From Streptomyces capoamus (GTDB lineage Bacteria > Actinomycetota > Actinomycetes > Streptomycetales > Streptomycetaceae): 61,534 bases of DNA. Positions 28,126 to 37,050 of the stretch are shown here, piece after piece. Made by a program: the position numbers and the translations under genes. Where the stretch lies: NCBI RefSeq assembly GCF_014654935.1, contig NZ_BNBF01000013.1, forward strand, positions 115,058 to 176,591, written 5' to 3'. The notes under the pieces were generated by a model, which ran no database searches, had not been told where the DNA came from, and worked only from the letters and a program-made list of their open reading frames with translations. Position 1 is the first letter of the stretch, and each line of letters starts with the position of its first letter.

Positions 28126-29445
28126 CTACGCCCCCAGCACCCTGCGCAGGTAGTTGTTCTGGAACAGCTGGTCGGGGTCGAGGCGGTCGCGCAGCGCGGT
28201 GAACTCGCCGAAGCGCGGGTACACCCGGGAGAAGTACCCGGCGTCCCGCGTGTGCACCTTGCCCCAGTGCGGGCGGCCCTCGTGCGCGGTGAAGATGCGT
28301 TCGGCGGCGGTGAAGTACGCCTGGTAGGGCGCGCCCCGGAACATGTGCACGGCGATGTAGGCGCTGTCCCGGCCGGAAGCGGTGGACAGGGTGATGTCGT
28401 CGGCCGGCGCGGTGCGCACCTCGACCGGGAAGCCGATCCGCAGCCCGGAGCGGTCGACCATGGCCTTCAGCTCACGCAGCGCCGGCACCAGGGCCGCGCG
28501 CGGGACGGCGTACTCCATCTCCACGAAGCGCACCCGGCGCGGGGAGGTGAAGACCTTGTAGGGGATGTCCGTGTACGTGCGCGCGGACAGGGCCCGGCTG
28601 GAGACCCGCGCGATCGCAGGGACGGTCGCGGGGGCCGCGCGGCCGACCCACTGGGCCACCTGGAAGACGCCGTTGGAGAGGAACTCGTCCTCGAACCACC
28701 CGGCCAGCCGCCCCACCGGCTGTTCGGGGCCGGCGCTGCGGTTGTTGCGCTTGGTGTTGGTGTTGCCGGTGTGCGGGAACCAGTAGAACTCGAAGTGTTC
28801 GTTCTCGGCCCACAGTTGGTCGAACTCGGCGAGGACGCGCTCGAAGGGCATGGGCTCCTCGCGCGCGGTGAGCAGGAAGAGGGGCTCCACGGCGAAGGTG
28901 ATCGCGGTGACGACGCCCAGCGCGCCGAGGCCGATGCGGGCCGCGGCGAAGACCTCCGGGTTCTCCTTCTCGGAACAGGTGAGCACCGAGCCGTCGGCCG
29001 TGACGAGTTCCAGGCCCTTGATCTGCGCGGCGATGGACGCCGACGCGCGGCCCGTGCCGTGGGTGCCGGTGCTGGTGGCCCCCGAGACGGTCTGCTCCAT
29101 GATGTCGCCCATGTTGGTGAGCGAGAGGCCCTCGCGCGCGAGAGCGGCGTTCAGTCGCTTGAGTGGGGTGCCCGCCTCCGCCGTGACCGTCATGGCGGCC
29201 CGGTCGATGGTGCGTATACCGGTCAGCAGGTGAGGACGTATCAACACACCGTCGGTGGCGGCGATCGAGGTGAAGGAGTGCCCGGTCCCTACCGCCTTCA
29301 CCTTCAGGCCGTCCTCCCGCGCCCGGCGCACCGCCGCGGCCAGCTCCTCCACCGAGGCCGGCGCGACCTGCCGGGCGGGCCGGGCGGAGACGTTCCCGCC
29401 CCAGTTACGCCACGTGCCGTTCTTCCCGCTCGCTGTGCTGCTCAA
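28126..29445 (-). CDS. FAD-dependent sugar-1,4-lactone oxidase (D-arabinono-lactone oxidase/alditol oxidase type)
   Basis: This is a 439-aa flavoprotein of the VAO family. The FAD-binding domain has VKAVGTGHSFTSIAATDG (~49-66), where His is the usual covalent flavin attachment point, and MEQTVSGATSTGTHGTG. The ALO C-terminal domain contains the conserved HWGKVH segment near residue 397 and the terminal YPRFGEFTALRDRLDP. It oxidises a sugar lactone or polyol with oxygen. The start is TTG at 29445, behind GGAGG, giving MSSTASGKNGTWRNW. That places its first 41 bp inside the upstream MFS gene. Confidence 0.88.
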   Translation of the reverse strand: MSSTASGKNGTWRNWGGNVSARPARQVAPASVEELAAAVRRAREDGLKVKAVGTGHSFTSIAATDGVLIRPHLLTGIRTIDRAAMTVTAEAGTPLKRLNAALAREGLSLTNMGDIMEQTVSGATSTGTHGTGRASASIAAQIKGLELVTADGSVLTCSEKENPEVFAAARIGLGALGVVTAITFAVEPLFLLTAREEPMPFERVLAEFDQLWAENEHFEFYWFPHTGNTNTKRNNRSAGPEQPVGRLAGWFEDEFLSNGVFQVAQWVGRAAPATVPAIARVSSRALSARTYTDIPYKVFTSPRRVRFVEMEYAVPRAALVPALRELKAMVDRSGLRIGFPVEVRTAPADDITLSTASGRDSAYIAVHMFRGAPYQAYFTAAERIFTAHEGRPHWGKVHTRDAGYFSRVYPRFGEFTALRDRLDPDQLFQNNYLRRVLGA

Positions 29446-30643
29446 CGGTGCCTCCCCGACCCGTGGCCGGCCTGCGCAGCCGGCGGTACCCGAGGAAACC
29501 GACCACGACCGCGACGGCCCCGGACACGGCCGGAACCCCGTACCCGGCCCGCGCCCCGGCCGCGTCGATCACCCAGCCGGCCACGGAGGAGCCGACCGCG
29601 ATGCCGACGGCGAGGCCGGTGCTCACCCAGGTCATGCCCTCGGTGAGCTGCGCGCGCGGTACGTGCTCTTCGATGAGGGACATCGTCGTGATCATCGTCG
29701 GTGCGATGGACAGGCCCGCAACGAACAGCGCCACGGCCAGAAGCGGCAGGTTTCCGACCAGTAGGAGGGGGATCATACTCACGGCCATCCCCGCCACGCC
29801 CAGCAGCCAGCGGCGTTCCGGCGCACCGCGGAAGCGCAGCAGCCCGAAGACCACGCCCGCCACGCAGGATCCGGCCGCGTACAGCGCCAGGACCAGGCTC
29901 GCGGTGCTCTTGTGGCCGCGCTCGTCGGCGAAGGCGACGGTCACCACGTCCACGGCGCCGAAGATCGCGCCGGTCGCCACGAAGGTCGCCACCAGCACCT
30001 GCAGCCCCCGCGCGCGCAGGGCGCTGCCGCCGCCGTGGCGCTCGCGCGGGTGCGGTTCCGGTTCGGTGGCGCGCTGGGCGGTCAGCCAGAGGACGCCGGC
30101 CGCCAGGAAGCAGGCGGCCAGCAGGGGACCCGCCTCCGGGAACCAGGCCGTGGACAGGCCGATGGAGACGATCGGCCCGAAGATGAAGCAGACCTCGTCC
30201 ACGACCGACTCGAACGAGTAGGCGGTGTGCAGCATGGGGGTGCCCCGGTACAGCGCCGCCCAGCGGGACCGGACCATCGCCCCCAGGCTCGGCACCGTCC
30301 CGATCCCGGCCGCGCAGACGAACAGCACCCAGTCCGGCCCCCTCAGGTGGGCGGTGAGCAGCAGCCCGGCCGTCGCGGCCAGCGCCACCAGGGTCGCCGG
30401 GCGCAGCACGCGGCGCTGCCCGTGCCGGTCCACCAGCCGGGAGATCTGCGGGCCCACCGCGGCGGCCGACAGCGCCATGGCGGCCGACAGGGCGCCCGCG
30501 AGGCCGTACCGCCCGGTGAGCTGGGAGACCATCGTGACCACGCCGATGCCCATCATCGACAGCGGCATCCGGCCGATGAGGCCCGCGGCGGAGAAGGCCT
30601 TGGTGCCGGGCTCGGCAAAGAGGGCTCTGTAGGGGCTGGGCAC
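29405..30643 (-). CDS. MFS transporter
   Basis: This 412-aa protein has about 12 membrane spans and the MFS loop motif between spans 2 and 3 (ISRLVDRHGQRRVLRPA). A central cytoplasmic loop (ATEPEPHPRERHGGG) separates the halves. The GTG at 30643 follows CCGGAGACCAC; the frame upstream of it is open but not conserved. It overlaps the lactone oxidase gene by 41 bp, so the pair is one operon and the transporter may handle a related sugar or acid. Export of a small molecule or drug is the usual role of this MFS type. Confidence 0.85.
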   Translation of the reverse strand: MPSPYRALFAEPGTKAFSAAGLIGRMPLSMMGIGVVTMVSQLTGRYGLAGALSAAMALSAAAVGPQISRLVDRHGQRRVLRPATLVALAATAGLLLTAHLRGPDWVLFVCAAGIGTVPSLGAMVRSRWAALYRGTPMLHTAYSFESVVDEVCFIFGPIVSIGLSTAWFPEAGPLLAACFLAAGVLWLTAQRATEPEPHPRERHGGGSALRARGLQVLVATFVATGAIFGAVDVVTVAFADERGHKSTASLVLALYAAGSCVAGVVFGLLRFRGAPERRWLLGVAGMAVSMIPLLLVGNLPLLAVALFVAGLSIAPTMITTMSLIEEHVPRAQLTEGMTWVSTGLAVGIAVGSSVAGWVIDAAGARAGYGVPAVSGAVAVVVGFLGYRRLRRPATGRGGTVEQHSEREERHVA

Positions 30644-30814
30644 GTGGTCTCCGGGACGGCTCGGTAAGGCGCGATGGCGGCTGATACAGCTTACGAGCCG
30701 GAACGCCCCGGCGGCACCGGGCGGAACGCACCGGGAAACCACCCCGGCCCGGCCGGATCCGACTCCCCGCCGCGCTGTTTCCTCGCTGTCGGTGCCGGGT
30801 GGCAGGATCGACCC

Positions 30815-31942
30815 ATGCCAGACGCGCTCGATGCCACCCCGTACGACGCCCTGCTCCTGCTCTCCTTCGGCGGCCCCGAAGGCCCGGACGGCGTGGTCCC
30901 GTTCCTGGAGAACGTCACGCGCGGGCGCGGCATCCCCAAGGAACGCCTGAAGGAAGTCGGGCAGCACTACTTCCTGTTCGGCGGGGTCAGCCCCATCAAC
31001 GACCAGAACCGGGCGCTGCTGGACGCCCTGCGCGAGGACTTCGCCGAACACGGCCTGGACCTGCCGGTCTACTGGGGCAACCGCAACTGGGCGCCGTACC
31101 TGACCGACACCCTGCGCGAGATGGCCGCCGACGGCCGCCGCCGCATCCTCGTCCTCGCCACCAGTGCCTACGCCTCCTACTCGGGCTGCCGCCAGTACCG
31201 GGAGAACCTCGCCGACGCGCTGGCCGCCCTGGAGGCCGAAGGCCTGGAGCCGCCCAGGATCGACAAGCTGCGGCACTACTTCAATCACCCCGGGTTCGTC
31301 GAGCCCATGACCGACGGCGTCCTGCGCGCCCTGGAGGACCTCCCCGAGGACGTCCGCGCGGGCGCCCACCTCGCCTTCACCACCCACTCCATCCCCACCG
31401 CGGCCGCCGACACCTCCGGCCCGGCCGAGGCGCACGGCGAGGGCGGGGCCTACGTCCGGCAGCACCTGGACGTGGCCCGGCTGATCGCCGACGCCGTCCG
31501 CGAGCGCACCGGCGTGGACCACCCCTGGCGGCTCGTCTACCAGTCCCGCTCCGGCGCCCCGCACATCCCGTGGCTGGAGCCGGACATCTGCGACCACCTG
31601 GAGGAGCGGCACGCGGCCGGCGTCCCCGCCGTGGTCATGGCGCCCATCGGCTTCGTCTCCGACCACATGGAGGTCCTCTACGACCTCGACACCGAGGCGA
31701 AGGCCAAGGCCGAGGAGCTGGGCCTGCCGGTGCGCCGCTCGGCCACCGTCGGCGCCGACCCGCGGTTCGCCGCCGCCGTCCGCGACCTGATCGCAGAGCG
31801 CGCCGCCGTCGAGCGCGGCGAGGAGGTCACCCCGTGCGCCCTGGGCGCCCTGGGCCCGAGCCACCACCTCTGCCCGGTCGGCTGCTGCCCCGCCCGTGCG
31901 CCCCGCCCGGCCGCCGCCGGCGCCGACAGCCCCTACGCGTGA
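30815..31942 (+). CDS. cpfC: Ferrochelatase (coproporphyrin III ferrochelatase in actinobacteria)
   Basis: This 375-aa enzyme inserts Fe2+ into a porphyrin; actinobacteria use the coproporphyrin-dependent branch, hence CpfC (formerly HemH). Family blocks are [40 protein letters not shown], the metal-site His in FTTHSIP, and [16 protein letters not shown]. Cysteines in YSGCRQY and C-terminal HHLCPVGCC match the four ligands of the [2Fe-2S] cluster described for mycobacterial ferrochelatase. The ATG at 30815 has no ribosome binding site but CAGGAT sits 6 bp before it, fitting a leaderless mRNA. An inositol phosphatase gene follows after 8 bp. Confidence 0.92.
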   Translation: MPDALDATPYDALLLLSFGGPEGPDGVVPFLENVTRGRGIPKERLKEVGQHYFLFGGVSPINDQNRALLDALREDFAEHGLDLPVYWGNRNWAPYLTDTLREMAADGRRRILVLATSAYASYSGCRQYRENLADALAALEAEGLEPPRIDKLRHYFNHPGFVEPMTDGVLRALEDLPEDVRAGAHLAFTTHSIPTAAADTSGPAEAHGEGGAYVRQHLDVARLIADAVRERTGVDHPWRLVYQSRSGAPHIPWLEPDICDHLEERHAAGVPAVVMAPIGFVSDHMEVLYDLDTEAKAKAEELGLPVRRSATVGADPRFAAAVRDLIAERAAVERGEEVTPCALGALGPSHHLCPVGCCPARAPRPAAAGADSPYA

Positions 31943-31950
31943 GGAGAGCC

Positions 31951-32766
31951 GTGACCGACGCCCTCCACCGGGACCTGCTCGCCCTCGCCCGGGAGGCCGC
32001 CCGCCGCGCCGGCGAGCTGCTGCGCGACGGCCGCCCCGCCGACCTGGCCGTGGCCCGGACGAAGTCCAGTCCCGTCGACGTCGTCACGGAGATGGACATC
32101 GCGGCGGAGAAGCTGATCACCGACCTGATCTCCGGGCAACGCCCGGACGACGGCTTCCTCGGCGAGGAGGGGGCCTCGGTCGGGGGCACGAGCGGCGTCC
32201 GCTGGGTGATCGACCCGCTCGACGGCACCGTCAACTACCTGTACGGACTGCCGACCTGGGCGGTGTCGGTCGCGGCCGAACAGGACGGCGAGACCGTCGT
32301 CGGCGTGGTCGCCGCTCCGATGCGCGGCGAGACCTACCACGCCGTGCGCGGCGGTGGCGCGTGGGCGACCGGCGCGTGGGAGGGCGAGCGGGCGCTCGCC
32401 TGTCGTCCCGCGCCCCCGCTGGACCAGGCCCTGGTCTCCACCGGGTTCAACTACGTCACCGAGGTCCGCACCCACCAGGCCGAGGTGGCCGCCCGGCTGC
32501 TCCCGCTGCTGCGGGACATCCGGCGCGGGGGCTCGGCAGCCGTCGACCTGTGCGACGTGGCCTGCGGCCGGCTCGACGGGTACTACGAGCGGGGTCTGCA
32601 CCCGTGGGACGTCGCGGCCGGGGACCTCATCGCCCGGGAGGCGGGCGCGCTGACCGGTGGGCGGCCCGGGGAGCGCCCCTCGGGGGACCTGACCGTGGCG
32701 GGGACGCCGGGGGTCTTCGAGCCCCTCCAGCGGCTGCTGGAGGACTTCGGGGCGTGGCACGACTGA
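31951..32766 (+). CDS. Inositol monophosphatase family protein
   Basis: This 271-aa Mg2+-dependent, Li+-sensitive-type phosphatase has all metal-binding motifs: GEEG (~70-73), WVIDPLDGTVNYLYGLP (~85-101) and HPWDVAAGDLIAREAG (~213-228). Substrates could be inositol phosphate, histidinol phosphate or another sugar phosphate. The GTG at 31951 follows GAGGAGAG and lies 8 bp after the ferrochelatase stop, so the two are co-transcribed. It ends at the bidirectional hairpin at 32825. Confidence 0.9.
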   Translation: MTDALHRDLLALAREAARRAGELLRDGRPADLAVARTKSSPVDVVTEMDIAAEKLITDLISGQRPDDGFLGEEGASVGGTSGVRWVIDPLDGTVNYLYGLPTWAVSVAAEQDGETVVGVVAAPMRGETYHAVRGGGAWATGAWEGERALACRPAPPLDQALVSTGFNYVTEVRTHQAEVAARLLPLLRDIRRGGSAAVDLCDVACGRLDGYYERGLHPWDVAAGDLIAREAGALTGGRPGERPSGDLTVAGTPGVFEPLQRLLEDFGAWHD

Positions 32767-32824
32767 CCGGGACGCCGGGGCCGGCCGCGGAGGGCCGCCG
32801 GCACCGGACCGCCCTCGCGCGCGA

Positions 32825-32857
32825 AGGGACCCCGGCGCTGGATTCGCCGGGGTCCCT
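32825..32857. terminator. Bidirectional hairpin terminator
   Basis: Perfect 13-bp arms (AGGGACCCCGGCG and CGCCGGGGTCCCT) with a 7-nt loop lie between the convergent phosphatase and 57-aa protein genes. Confidence 0.9.
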
Positions 32858-32875
32858 CCGCGTGCTTCGGGCCGA

Positions 32876-33049
32876 TCAGACGCGTGACGCGCCGACCTCC
32901 ACACCGTGTTCGGCGGCGAGGCGTCGCAGGTCGTCGAGCTCTGCCTGCTCCACCTCTACGAGGAAGTCGTCGCCCTCGTCACGAGCCCGCGACAGGTGGG
33001 ACTCGGTCGCTCTTATGCGCTGCAGAAGTCCTGCGGTGAAAGCGTCCAT
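32876..33049 (-). CDS. Small conserved hypothetical protein, 57 aa
   Basis: The peptide MDAFTAGLLQRIRATESHLS continues as a two-helix, Glu/Arg-rich amphipathic protein with no Cys, no membrane segment and no signal. It looks like a short coiled-coil hairpin. The ATG at 33049 gives a compact ORF ending at the shared terminator, a typical position for a real gene. Function unknown; a small regulatory or cell-division-related role would be guesswork. Confidence 0.7.
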   Translation of the reverse strand: MDAFTAGLLQRIRATESHLSRARDEGDDFLVEVEQAELDDLRRLAAEHGVEVGASRV

Positions 33050-33461
33050 GCTGCGCCCCCTCGTCCAGGGTCGTGGGTCGGTGGCACGGGGGTGTGCCGT
33101 AGGGAAGGGGCGATCACGTCTCTCGCGGGTGCCCAGCGCTGCCCGGCCGGGCGGCGACGGTGCCGGACACCCACGCCCGCTCTGCGAAGCGGAGGGCAAG
33201 GTGCCGCATGGTGCTGCGGCACATGCAGAGCGTGATCGCGGGGTGTAAAGCCGTCCTCCCCCAGCTCCCTCCCGCGGAAACCTCAACCGGCGGAGTATTT
33301 CGCGTATTCCCGCCCCCGAAATCCCGTGCCGGCGGCCCGGACCCCGCCTTACAGCCGACTTATGGCCGAAAAGGGCAGGATGGGGGTCACACCCACGGAC
33401 ATCCCTGCCCGCGCGCGCCCACGGCGCGCTACGCGGGTGGACATGAGGAAGGACAAGCGAC
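33050..33461. other. Intergenic region and probable cutRS promoter
   Basis: The 412 bp between the divergent small gene and cutR holds no convincing gene. An interrupted inverted repeat, GGGCAGGATG near 33374 with CATCCCTGCCC near 33401, lies 50-90 bp upstream of cutR and could be an operator or mRNA hairpin. Confidence 0.4.
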
Positions 33462-34115
33462 GTGCGCGTACTCGTCGTCGAGGACGAGCAATTGCTCGCC
33501 GATGCGGTGGCCACCGGACTGCGCCGGGAGGCCATGGCCGTCGACGTCGTGTACGACGGTGCCGCCGCCCTGGAGCGCATCGGCGTCAACGACTACGACG
33601 TGGTCGTCCTCGACCGCGACCTCCCGCTCGTGCACGGCGACGACGTCTGCCGCAGGATCGTCGAACTGGGCATGCCCACGCGCGTGCTCATGCTCACCGC
33701 GTCCGGCGACGTCAGCGACCGCGTCGAGGGCCTGGAGATCGGAGCCGACGACTACCTGCCCAAGCCGTTCGCCTTCAGCGAGCTCATCGCGCGCGTGCGC
33801 GCCCTCGGCCGCCGCACCAGCGTGCCCCTGCCGCCGGTCCTGGAGCGCGCCGGCATCAAGCTCGACCCCAACCGCCGCGAGGTCTTCCGGGACGGCAAGG
33901 AGGTCCAGCTCGCGCCCAAGGAATTCGCGGTGCTGGAGGTGCTCATGCGCAGCGAGGGGGCGGTGGTCTCGGCGGAACAGCTGCTGGAGAAGGCCTGGGA
34001 CGAGAACACCGACCCGTTCACCAACGTGGTGCGGGTGACGGTGATGACGCTGCGCCGCAAGCTGGGCGAGCCCCCCGTCATCGTCACCGTGCCCGGCTCC
34101 GGCTACCGGATCTGA
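33462..34115 (+). CDS. cutR: Response regulator CutR (OmpR family)
   Basis: This is a 217-aa regulator. The receiver has acidic pocket EDE (7-9), Asp51 in VVLDRDLPL, and Lys in YLPKPF. The OmpR winged helix follows (~125-217), ending VTVPGSGYRI. GTG at 33462 is preceded by GAGGAAGGAC. Sequence and pairing match the Streptomyces CutRS system, first linked to a copper-sensitive melanin phenotype and later to extracytoplasmic protein quality control. It lies 6 bp upstream of cutS. Confidence 0.92.
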   Translation: MRVLVVEDEQLLADAVATGLRREAMAVDVVYDGAAALERIGVNDYDVVVLDRDLPLVHGDDVCRRIVELGMPTRVLMLTASGDVSDRVEGLEIGADDYLPKPFAFSELIARVRALGRRTSVPLPPVLERAGIKLDPNRREVFRDGKEVQLAPKEFAVLEVLMRSEGAVVSAEQLLEKAWDENTDPFTNVVRVTVMTLRRKLGEPPVIVTVPGSGYRI

Positions 34116-34121
34116 TCCCCC

Positions 34122-35378
34122 GTGGCCACGACACCCGCGCCGCCCCAGGCACCCCCGAAGCCCACCTGGGACCCCAGGAGGCCGCAGCCGCCCTTCCCCT
34201 GGCTGCGCCCGACCATCCGCATACGGCTGACGCTGCTGTACGGCGGCATGTTCCTGATCGCCGGCATCCTGCTGCTGTCGATCATCTACCTGCTCGCCGC
34301 CCAGGCGATCAGCACCGGCAACCAACCGCTGTTCAAGATCGTCAGCGGTTCGGCGATCAAGGTCACCAGCGACAACTGCCCCGCGGTCACGGCGATCAAC
34401 AACGGCCCGGTGCCGCTGCCGGACTTCAATGACGCGATCGCCCACTGCGTGGACCAGCAGCGCCAGGGGGCCCTGGACAACCTGCTCAGCCGCTCGCTGC
34501 TGGCCCTGCTCGGCCTGGCCGTGATCGCCTTCGCGTTCGGCTACGCGATGGCCGGCCGCGTGCTGTCCCCGCTCGGCCGGATCACCCGCACCGCCCGCCA
34601 GGTGGCCGGCTCGGACCTGTCCCGCCGCATCGAGCTGGACGGCCCGGACGACGAGCTGAAGGAGCTGGCGGACACCTTCGACGACATGCTGGAGCGGCTG
34701 CAGCGGGCCTTCACCGCCCAGCAGCGCTTCGTCGGCAACGCCTCGCACGAGCTGCGCACCCCCCTCGCGATCAACAGGACGCTCCTCGAGGTGCACCTGT
34801 CGGATCCGAACGCGCCGGTGGAGCTTCAGCAGCTCGGCAAGACACTGTTGGCCACCAACGAGCGCAGCGAGCAGCTCGTCGAGGGCCTGCTGCTGCTCGC
34901 CCGCAGCGACAACCAGATCGTCGAGCGCAAGCCGGTCGACCTGGCCGAGGTCGCCACGCAGGCCGTCGACCAGGTGCACGCGGAGGCCGAGACCAAGGGC
35001 GTCTCGATCCGCGGTGAGCGCAAGCCGGCCGTGGTGCAGGGCAACGGCGTGCTGCTGGAGCGGATCGCGCTGAACCTCGTGCAGAACGCCGTGCGGTACA
35101 ACGTTCCTGAGAAGGGCTGGGTCGAGGTCACCACCGAGGTCCGGCACGGGCAGGCGGTGCTCACGGTCACGAACACCGGGCCGGTGGTGCCGGCGTACGA
35201 GATCGACAACCTCTTCGAGCCGTTCCGGCGGCTGCGTACCGAGCGCACCGGCAGCGACAAGGGGGTGGGTCTGGGTCTGTCGATCGTCCGGTCGGTGGCC
35301 CGGGCGCACGGCGGGCACATCCTGGCCCAACCCCGTGAGGGCGGTGGTCTGGTGATGCGCGTCACCTTCCCGGTATGA
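34122..35378 (+). CDS. cutS: Sensor histidine kinase CutS
   Basis: This 418-aa kinase has a proline-rich cytoplasmic N-terminus (to ~30), a first membrane span (TLLYGGMFLIAGILLLSIIYLL), an extracytoplasmic loop (~60-125) and a second span. HAMP, DHp (ASHELRTPLAINR) and ATPase (NLVQNAVRYN, GVGLGLSIV) domains follow. The external loop carries exactly two cysteines, in SDNCPAVT and AIAHCVDQQ, about 25 residues apart. They are well placed for a redox-sensitive disulfide that could report secretion or folding stress. The GTG at 34122 was chosen; the last codons are followed by a 393-bp gap. Confidence 0.92.
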   Translation: MATTPAPPQAPPKPTWDPRRPQPPFPWLRPTIRIRLTLLYGGMFLIAGILLLSIIYLLAAQAISTGNQPLFKIVSGSAIKVTSDNCPAVTAINNGPVPLPDFNDAIAHCVDQQRQGALDNLLSRSLLALLGLAVIAFAFGYAMAGRVLSPLGRITRTARQVAGSDLSRRIELDGPDDELKELADTFDDMLERLQRAFTAQQRFVGNASHELRTPLAINRTLLEVHLSDPNAPVELQQLGKTLLATNERSEQLVEGLLLLARSDNQIVERKPVDLAEVATQAVDQVHAEAETKGVSIRGERKPAVVQGNGVLLERIALNLVQNAVRYNVPEKGWVEVTTEVRHGQAVLTVTNTGPVVPAYEIDNLFEPFRRLRTERTGSDKGVGLGLSIVRSVARAHGGHILAQPREGGGLVMRVTFPV

Positions 35379-35771
35379 CTGCATAGCGACACACGCGGAC
35401 GTTGTTCGCTGCACGCGGAATTTTTCGACCGCCGGTCGGGGTTCTTCTTGTGTGATCGATCACATGGGCGGAATTCCGGCCATGTACCCACAGTGATCAT
35501 GACACAGGGTGGAAAGCCGGGAAAGTCCTGGTTTTCAGGGCTCTTGATCACGGGAAGTACACGGTGAGGCGCCTTTGAGGTGCGGCATTCGAACCGTGTA
35601 CGGTCCTCACCGCCAGCCAAGCCGATCACTCTTGAGAGGTCGGGTTGGGTGTCGATTGAGTAACAGACCTTGATGTGAGGCAAAATCTCCGCCTCAGGTC
35701 GGGCACAAGTCCGGCCTCTCACGCGTTACGTGCGCTGGAGACACCGCAGACACCCAGAGGGGGAGAGCGAT
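35379..35771. promoter_or_regulatory. Promoter region with repeated GATCAC/GTGATC elements
   Basis: This 393-bp gap upstream of the DUF4193 gene has no reading frame of merit. It contains the perfect 14-bp palindrome TGTGATCGATCACA (35451-35464), and further GTGATC or GATCAC elements at 35493, 35546 and 35624. A cluster of four in 180 bp suggests regulator binding; the protein is unknown. Confidence 0.45.
35575..35604 (+). promoter_or_regulatory. Probable housekeeping promoter for the DUF4193 gene
   Basis: TTGAGG (35575-35580) and TACGGT (35599-35604) are separated by 18 bp, a good match to HrdB-type -35/-10 elements. The transcript would have a leader of about 160 nt. Confidence 0.45.
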
Positions 35772-36068
35772 ATGGCAACCGATTACGACACTCCACGCAA
35801 GACCGACGACGACGTCGACTCGGACAGCCTTGAGGAACTGAAGGCCAGGCGGAACGACAAGTCCACCTCATCGGTGGACGTCGACGAGTTCGAGGCCGCC
35901 GAGGGCCTCGAACTGCCCGGAGCCGACCTTTCCAACGAGGAGCTGGCCGTCCGGGTGCTGCCCAAGCAGCAGGACGAGTTCACCTGCATGAGCTGCTTCC
36001 TGGTGCACCACCGCAGCCAGCTGGCCCGGGAGAAGAACGGTCAGCCGATCTGCCGCGACTGCGACTGA
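35772..36068 (+). CDS. DUF4193-family zinc-ribbon protein
   Basis: This 98-aa acidic protein has a charged, probably disordered first half. The C-terminus has CMSC and CRDCD cysteine pairs about 25 residues apart, a zinc ribbon. It is conserved across actinobacteria under DUF4193; a role in transcription or translation is often guessed but unproven. The ATG at 35772 is preceded by GAGGGGGAGAG. It is followed after 13 bp by the EcsC-like gene. Confidence 0.88.
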   Translation: MATDYDTPRKTDDDVDSDSLEELKARRNDKSTSSVDVDEFEAAEGLELPGADLSNEELAVRVLPKQQDEFTCMSCFLVHHRSQLAREKNGQPICRDCD

Positions 36069-36081
36069 GGACGGGTCGGCC

Positions 36082-36984
36082 ATGTCTGGCTCGACCCCTC
36101 CCCGGAAGCGCCGCTTCTCCCTCCGGAAAGCGGACCAAGGGCCGGTCGACGGCCCGCACGACGCGCGTGACGACGAGCGGGGCTCATTTGGAGCGGGAGC
36201 CTCGCTCGGGCCGGCGCCCGACCGGGACGACCTGTCGGCGCCGGCACAGCACCCCGCTCCCGCCGCCCGGCGCCGGGCGGCGGCGATCCGGGACAGGGCC
36301 AGGGAACTGACCCGGGAAGGCGCCCAGCGGGGCGGCAGCCGGGCCCGCGCGGGACTGGCGTACCTCGCCGACCGCCTCATCGAGATCGCCCCGCGCATCC
36401 CCGTACGCGACCTCGCGACCCTGCGGCGGCAGTTCCCCGGCCTCGGACCCGAGGAACTCGCCGACAGACTGGTGGCGGGCGCGGCGGCCGGCACCTCCAC
36501 CGTCGGGGCCGGGATCGGGGCGGCGGCGATGCTGCCGGTGCCGCCGGCCATGCCGACCGAACTGGCCGCCGAGATCACCGGGGTCGCCGCGATCGAGCTG
36601 AAACTCATCGCCGAGCTGCACGAGGTCTACGGGGTCCGCCCGCCGGGCAGCCTCAAGACCCGCACCGCCGCGTATCTGTCCTCCTGGTCGGAGGAGCGCG
36701 GGATCGACGTGCTGAAGCCGTCGACGTACGACACGGCCCTGGGCGGCCGGATGAAGCGCCGGCTGCGCCAGCAGATCATGAAGCGGATGATCCGTGACCT
36801 GCCCAACCTGATGCCGTTCATGGTGGGAGCCGCGGTCGGGGCGGTCATGAACCGCCGGGACACCAGGAGAATCGCCGCCCGCGTCCGGGACGACCTGCGC
36901 AAGATCCAGGTTCCCTGGGACGCGCTGCCGGAGCTGCCACCCCTGGAGGAGCCGGCCGATCCCGTCGACCCGGGCCGGCTGTAG
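36082..36984 (+). CDS. EcsC-like conserved hypothetical protein, 300 aa
   Basis: The first ~75 residues are charged and low-complexity. The rest has a Gly/Ala-rich helical hairpin (AAGTSTVGAGIGAAAMLPVPPAMPTELAAE, ~135-164) and a second hydrophobic segment (LMPFMVGAAVGAVMN, ~249-263). These patterns resemble EcsC-type proteins. Peripheral or shallow membrane association is likely. The function is not known. It lies 13 bp after DUF4193 and is convergent with the DUF3093 gene. Confidence 0.7.
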   Translation: MSGSTPPRKRRFSLRKADQGPVDGPHDARDDERGSFGAGASLGPAPDRDDLSAPAQHPAPAARRRAAAIRDRARELTREGAQRGGSRARAGLAYLADRLIEIAPRIPVRDLATLRRQFPGLGPEELADRLVAGAAAGTSTVGAGIGAAAMLPVPPAMPTELAAEITGVAAIELKLIAELHEVYGVRPPGSLKTRTAAYLSSWSEERGIDVLKPSTYDTALGGRMKRRLRQQIMKRMIRDLPNLMPFMVGAAVGAVMNRRDTRRIAARVRDDLRKIQVPWDALPELPPLEEPADPVDPGRL

Positions 36985-37050
36985 GCGCACCGCTGCCCGG
37001 CCACGGGCGGGCCGGGCCGGCTGCAGGCGGGCGACGGGGGCCGGGCCGCC

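Noticed and set aside
35451-35464. TGTGATCGATCACA as a Crp site
   Set aside because: The half-sites are spaced 4 bp instead of 6, so it does not fit the Crp consensus; it is kept only as a palindrome.
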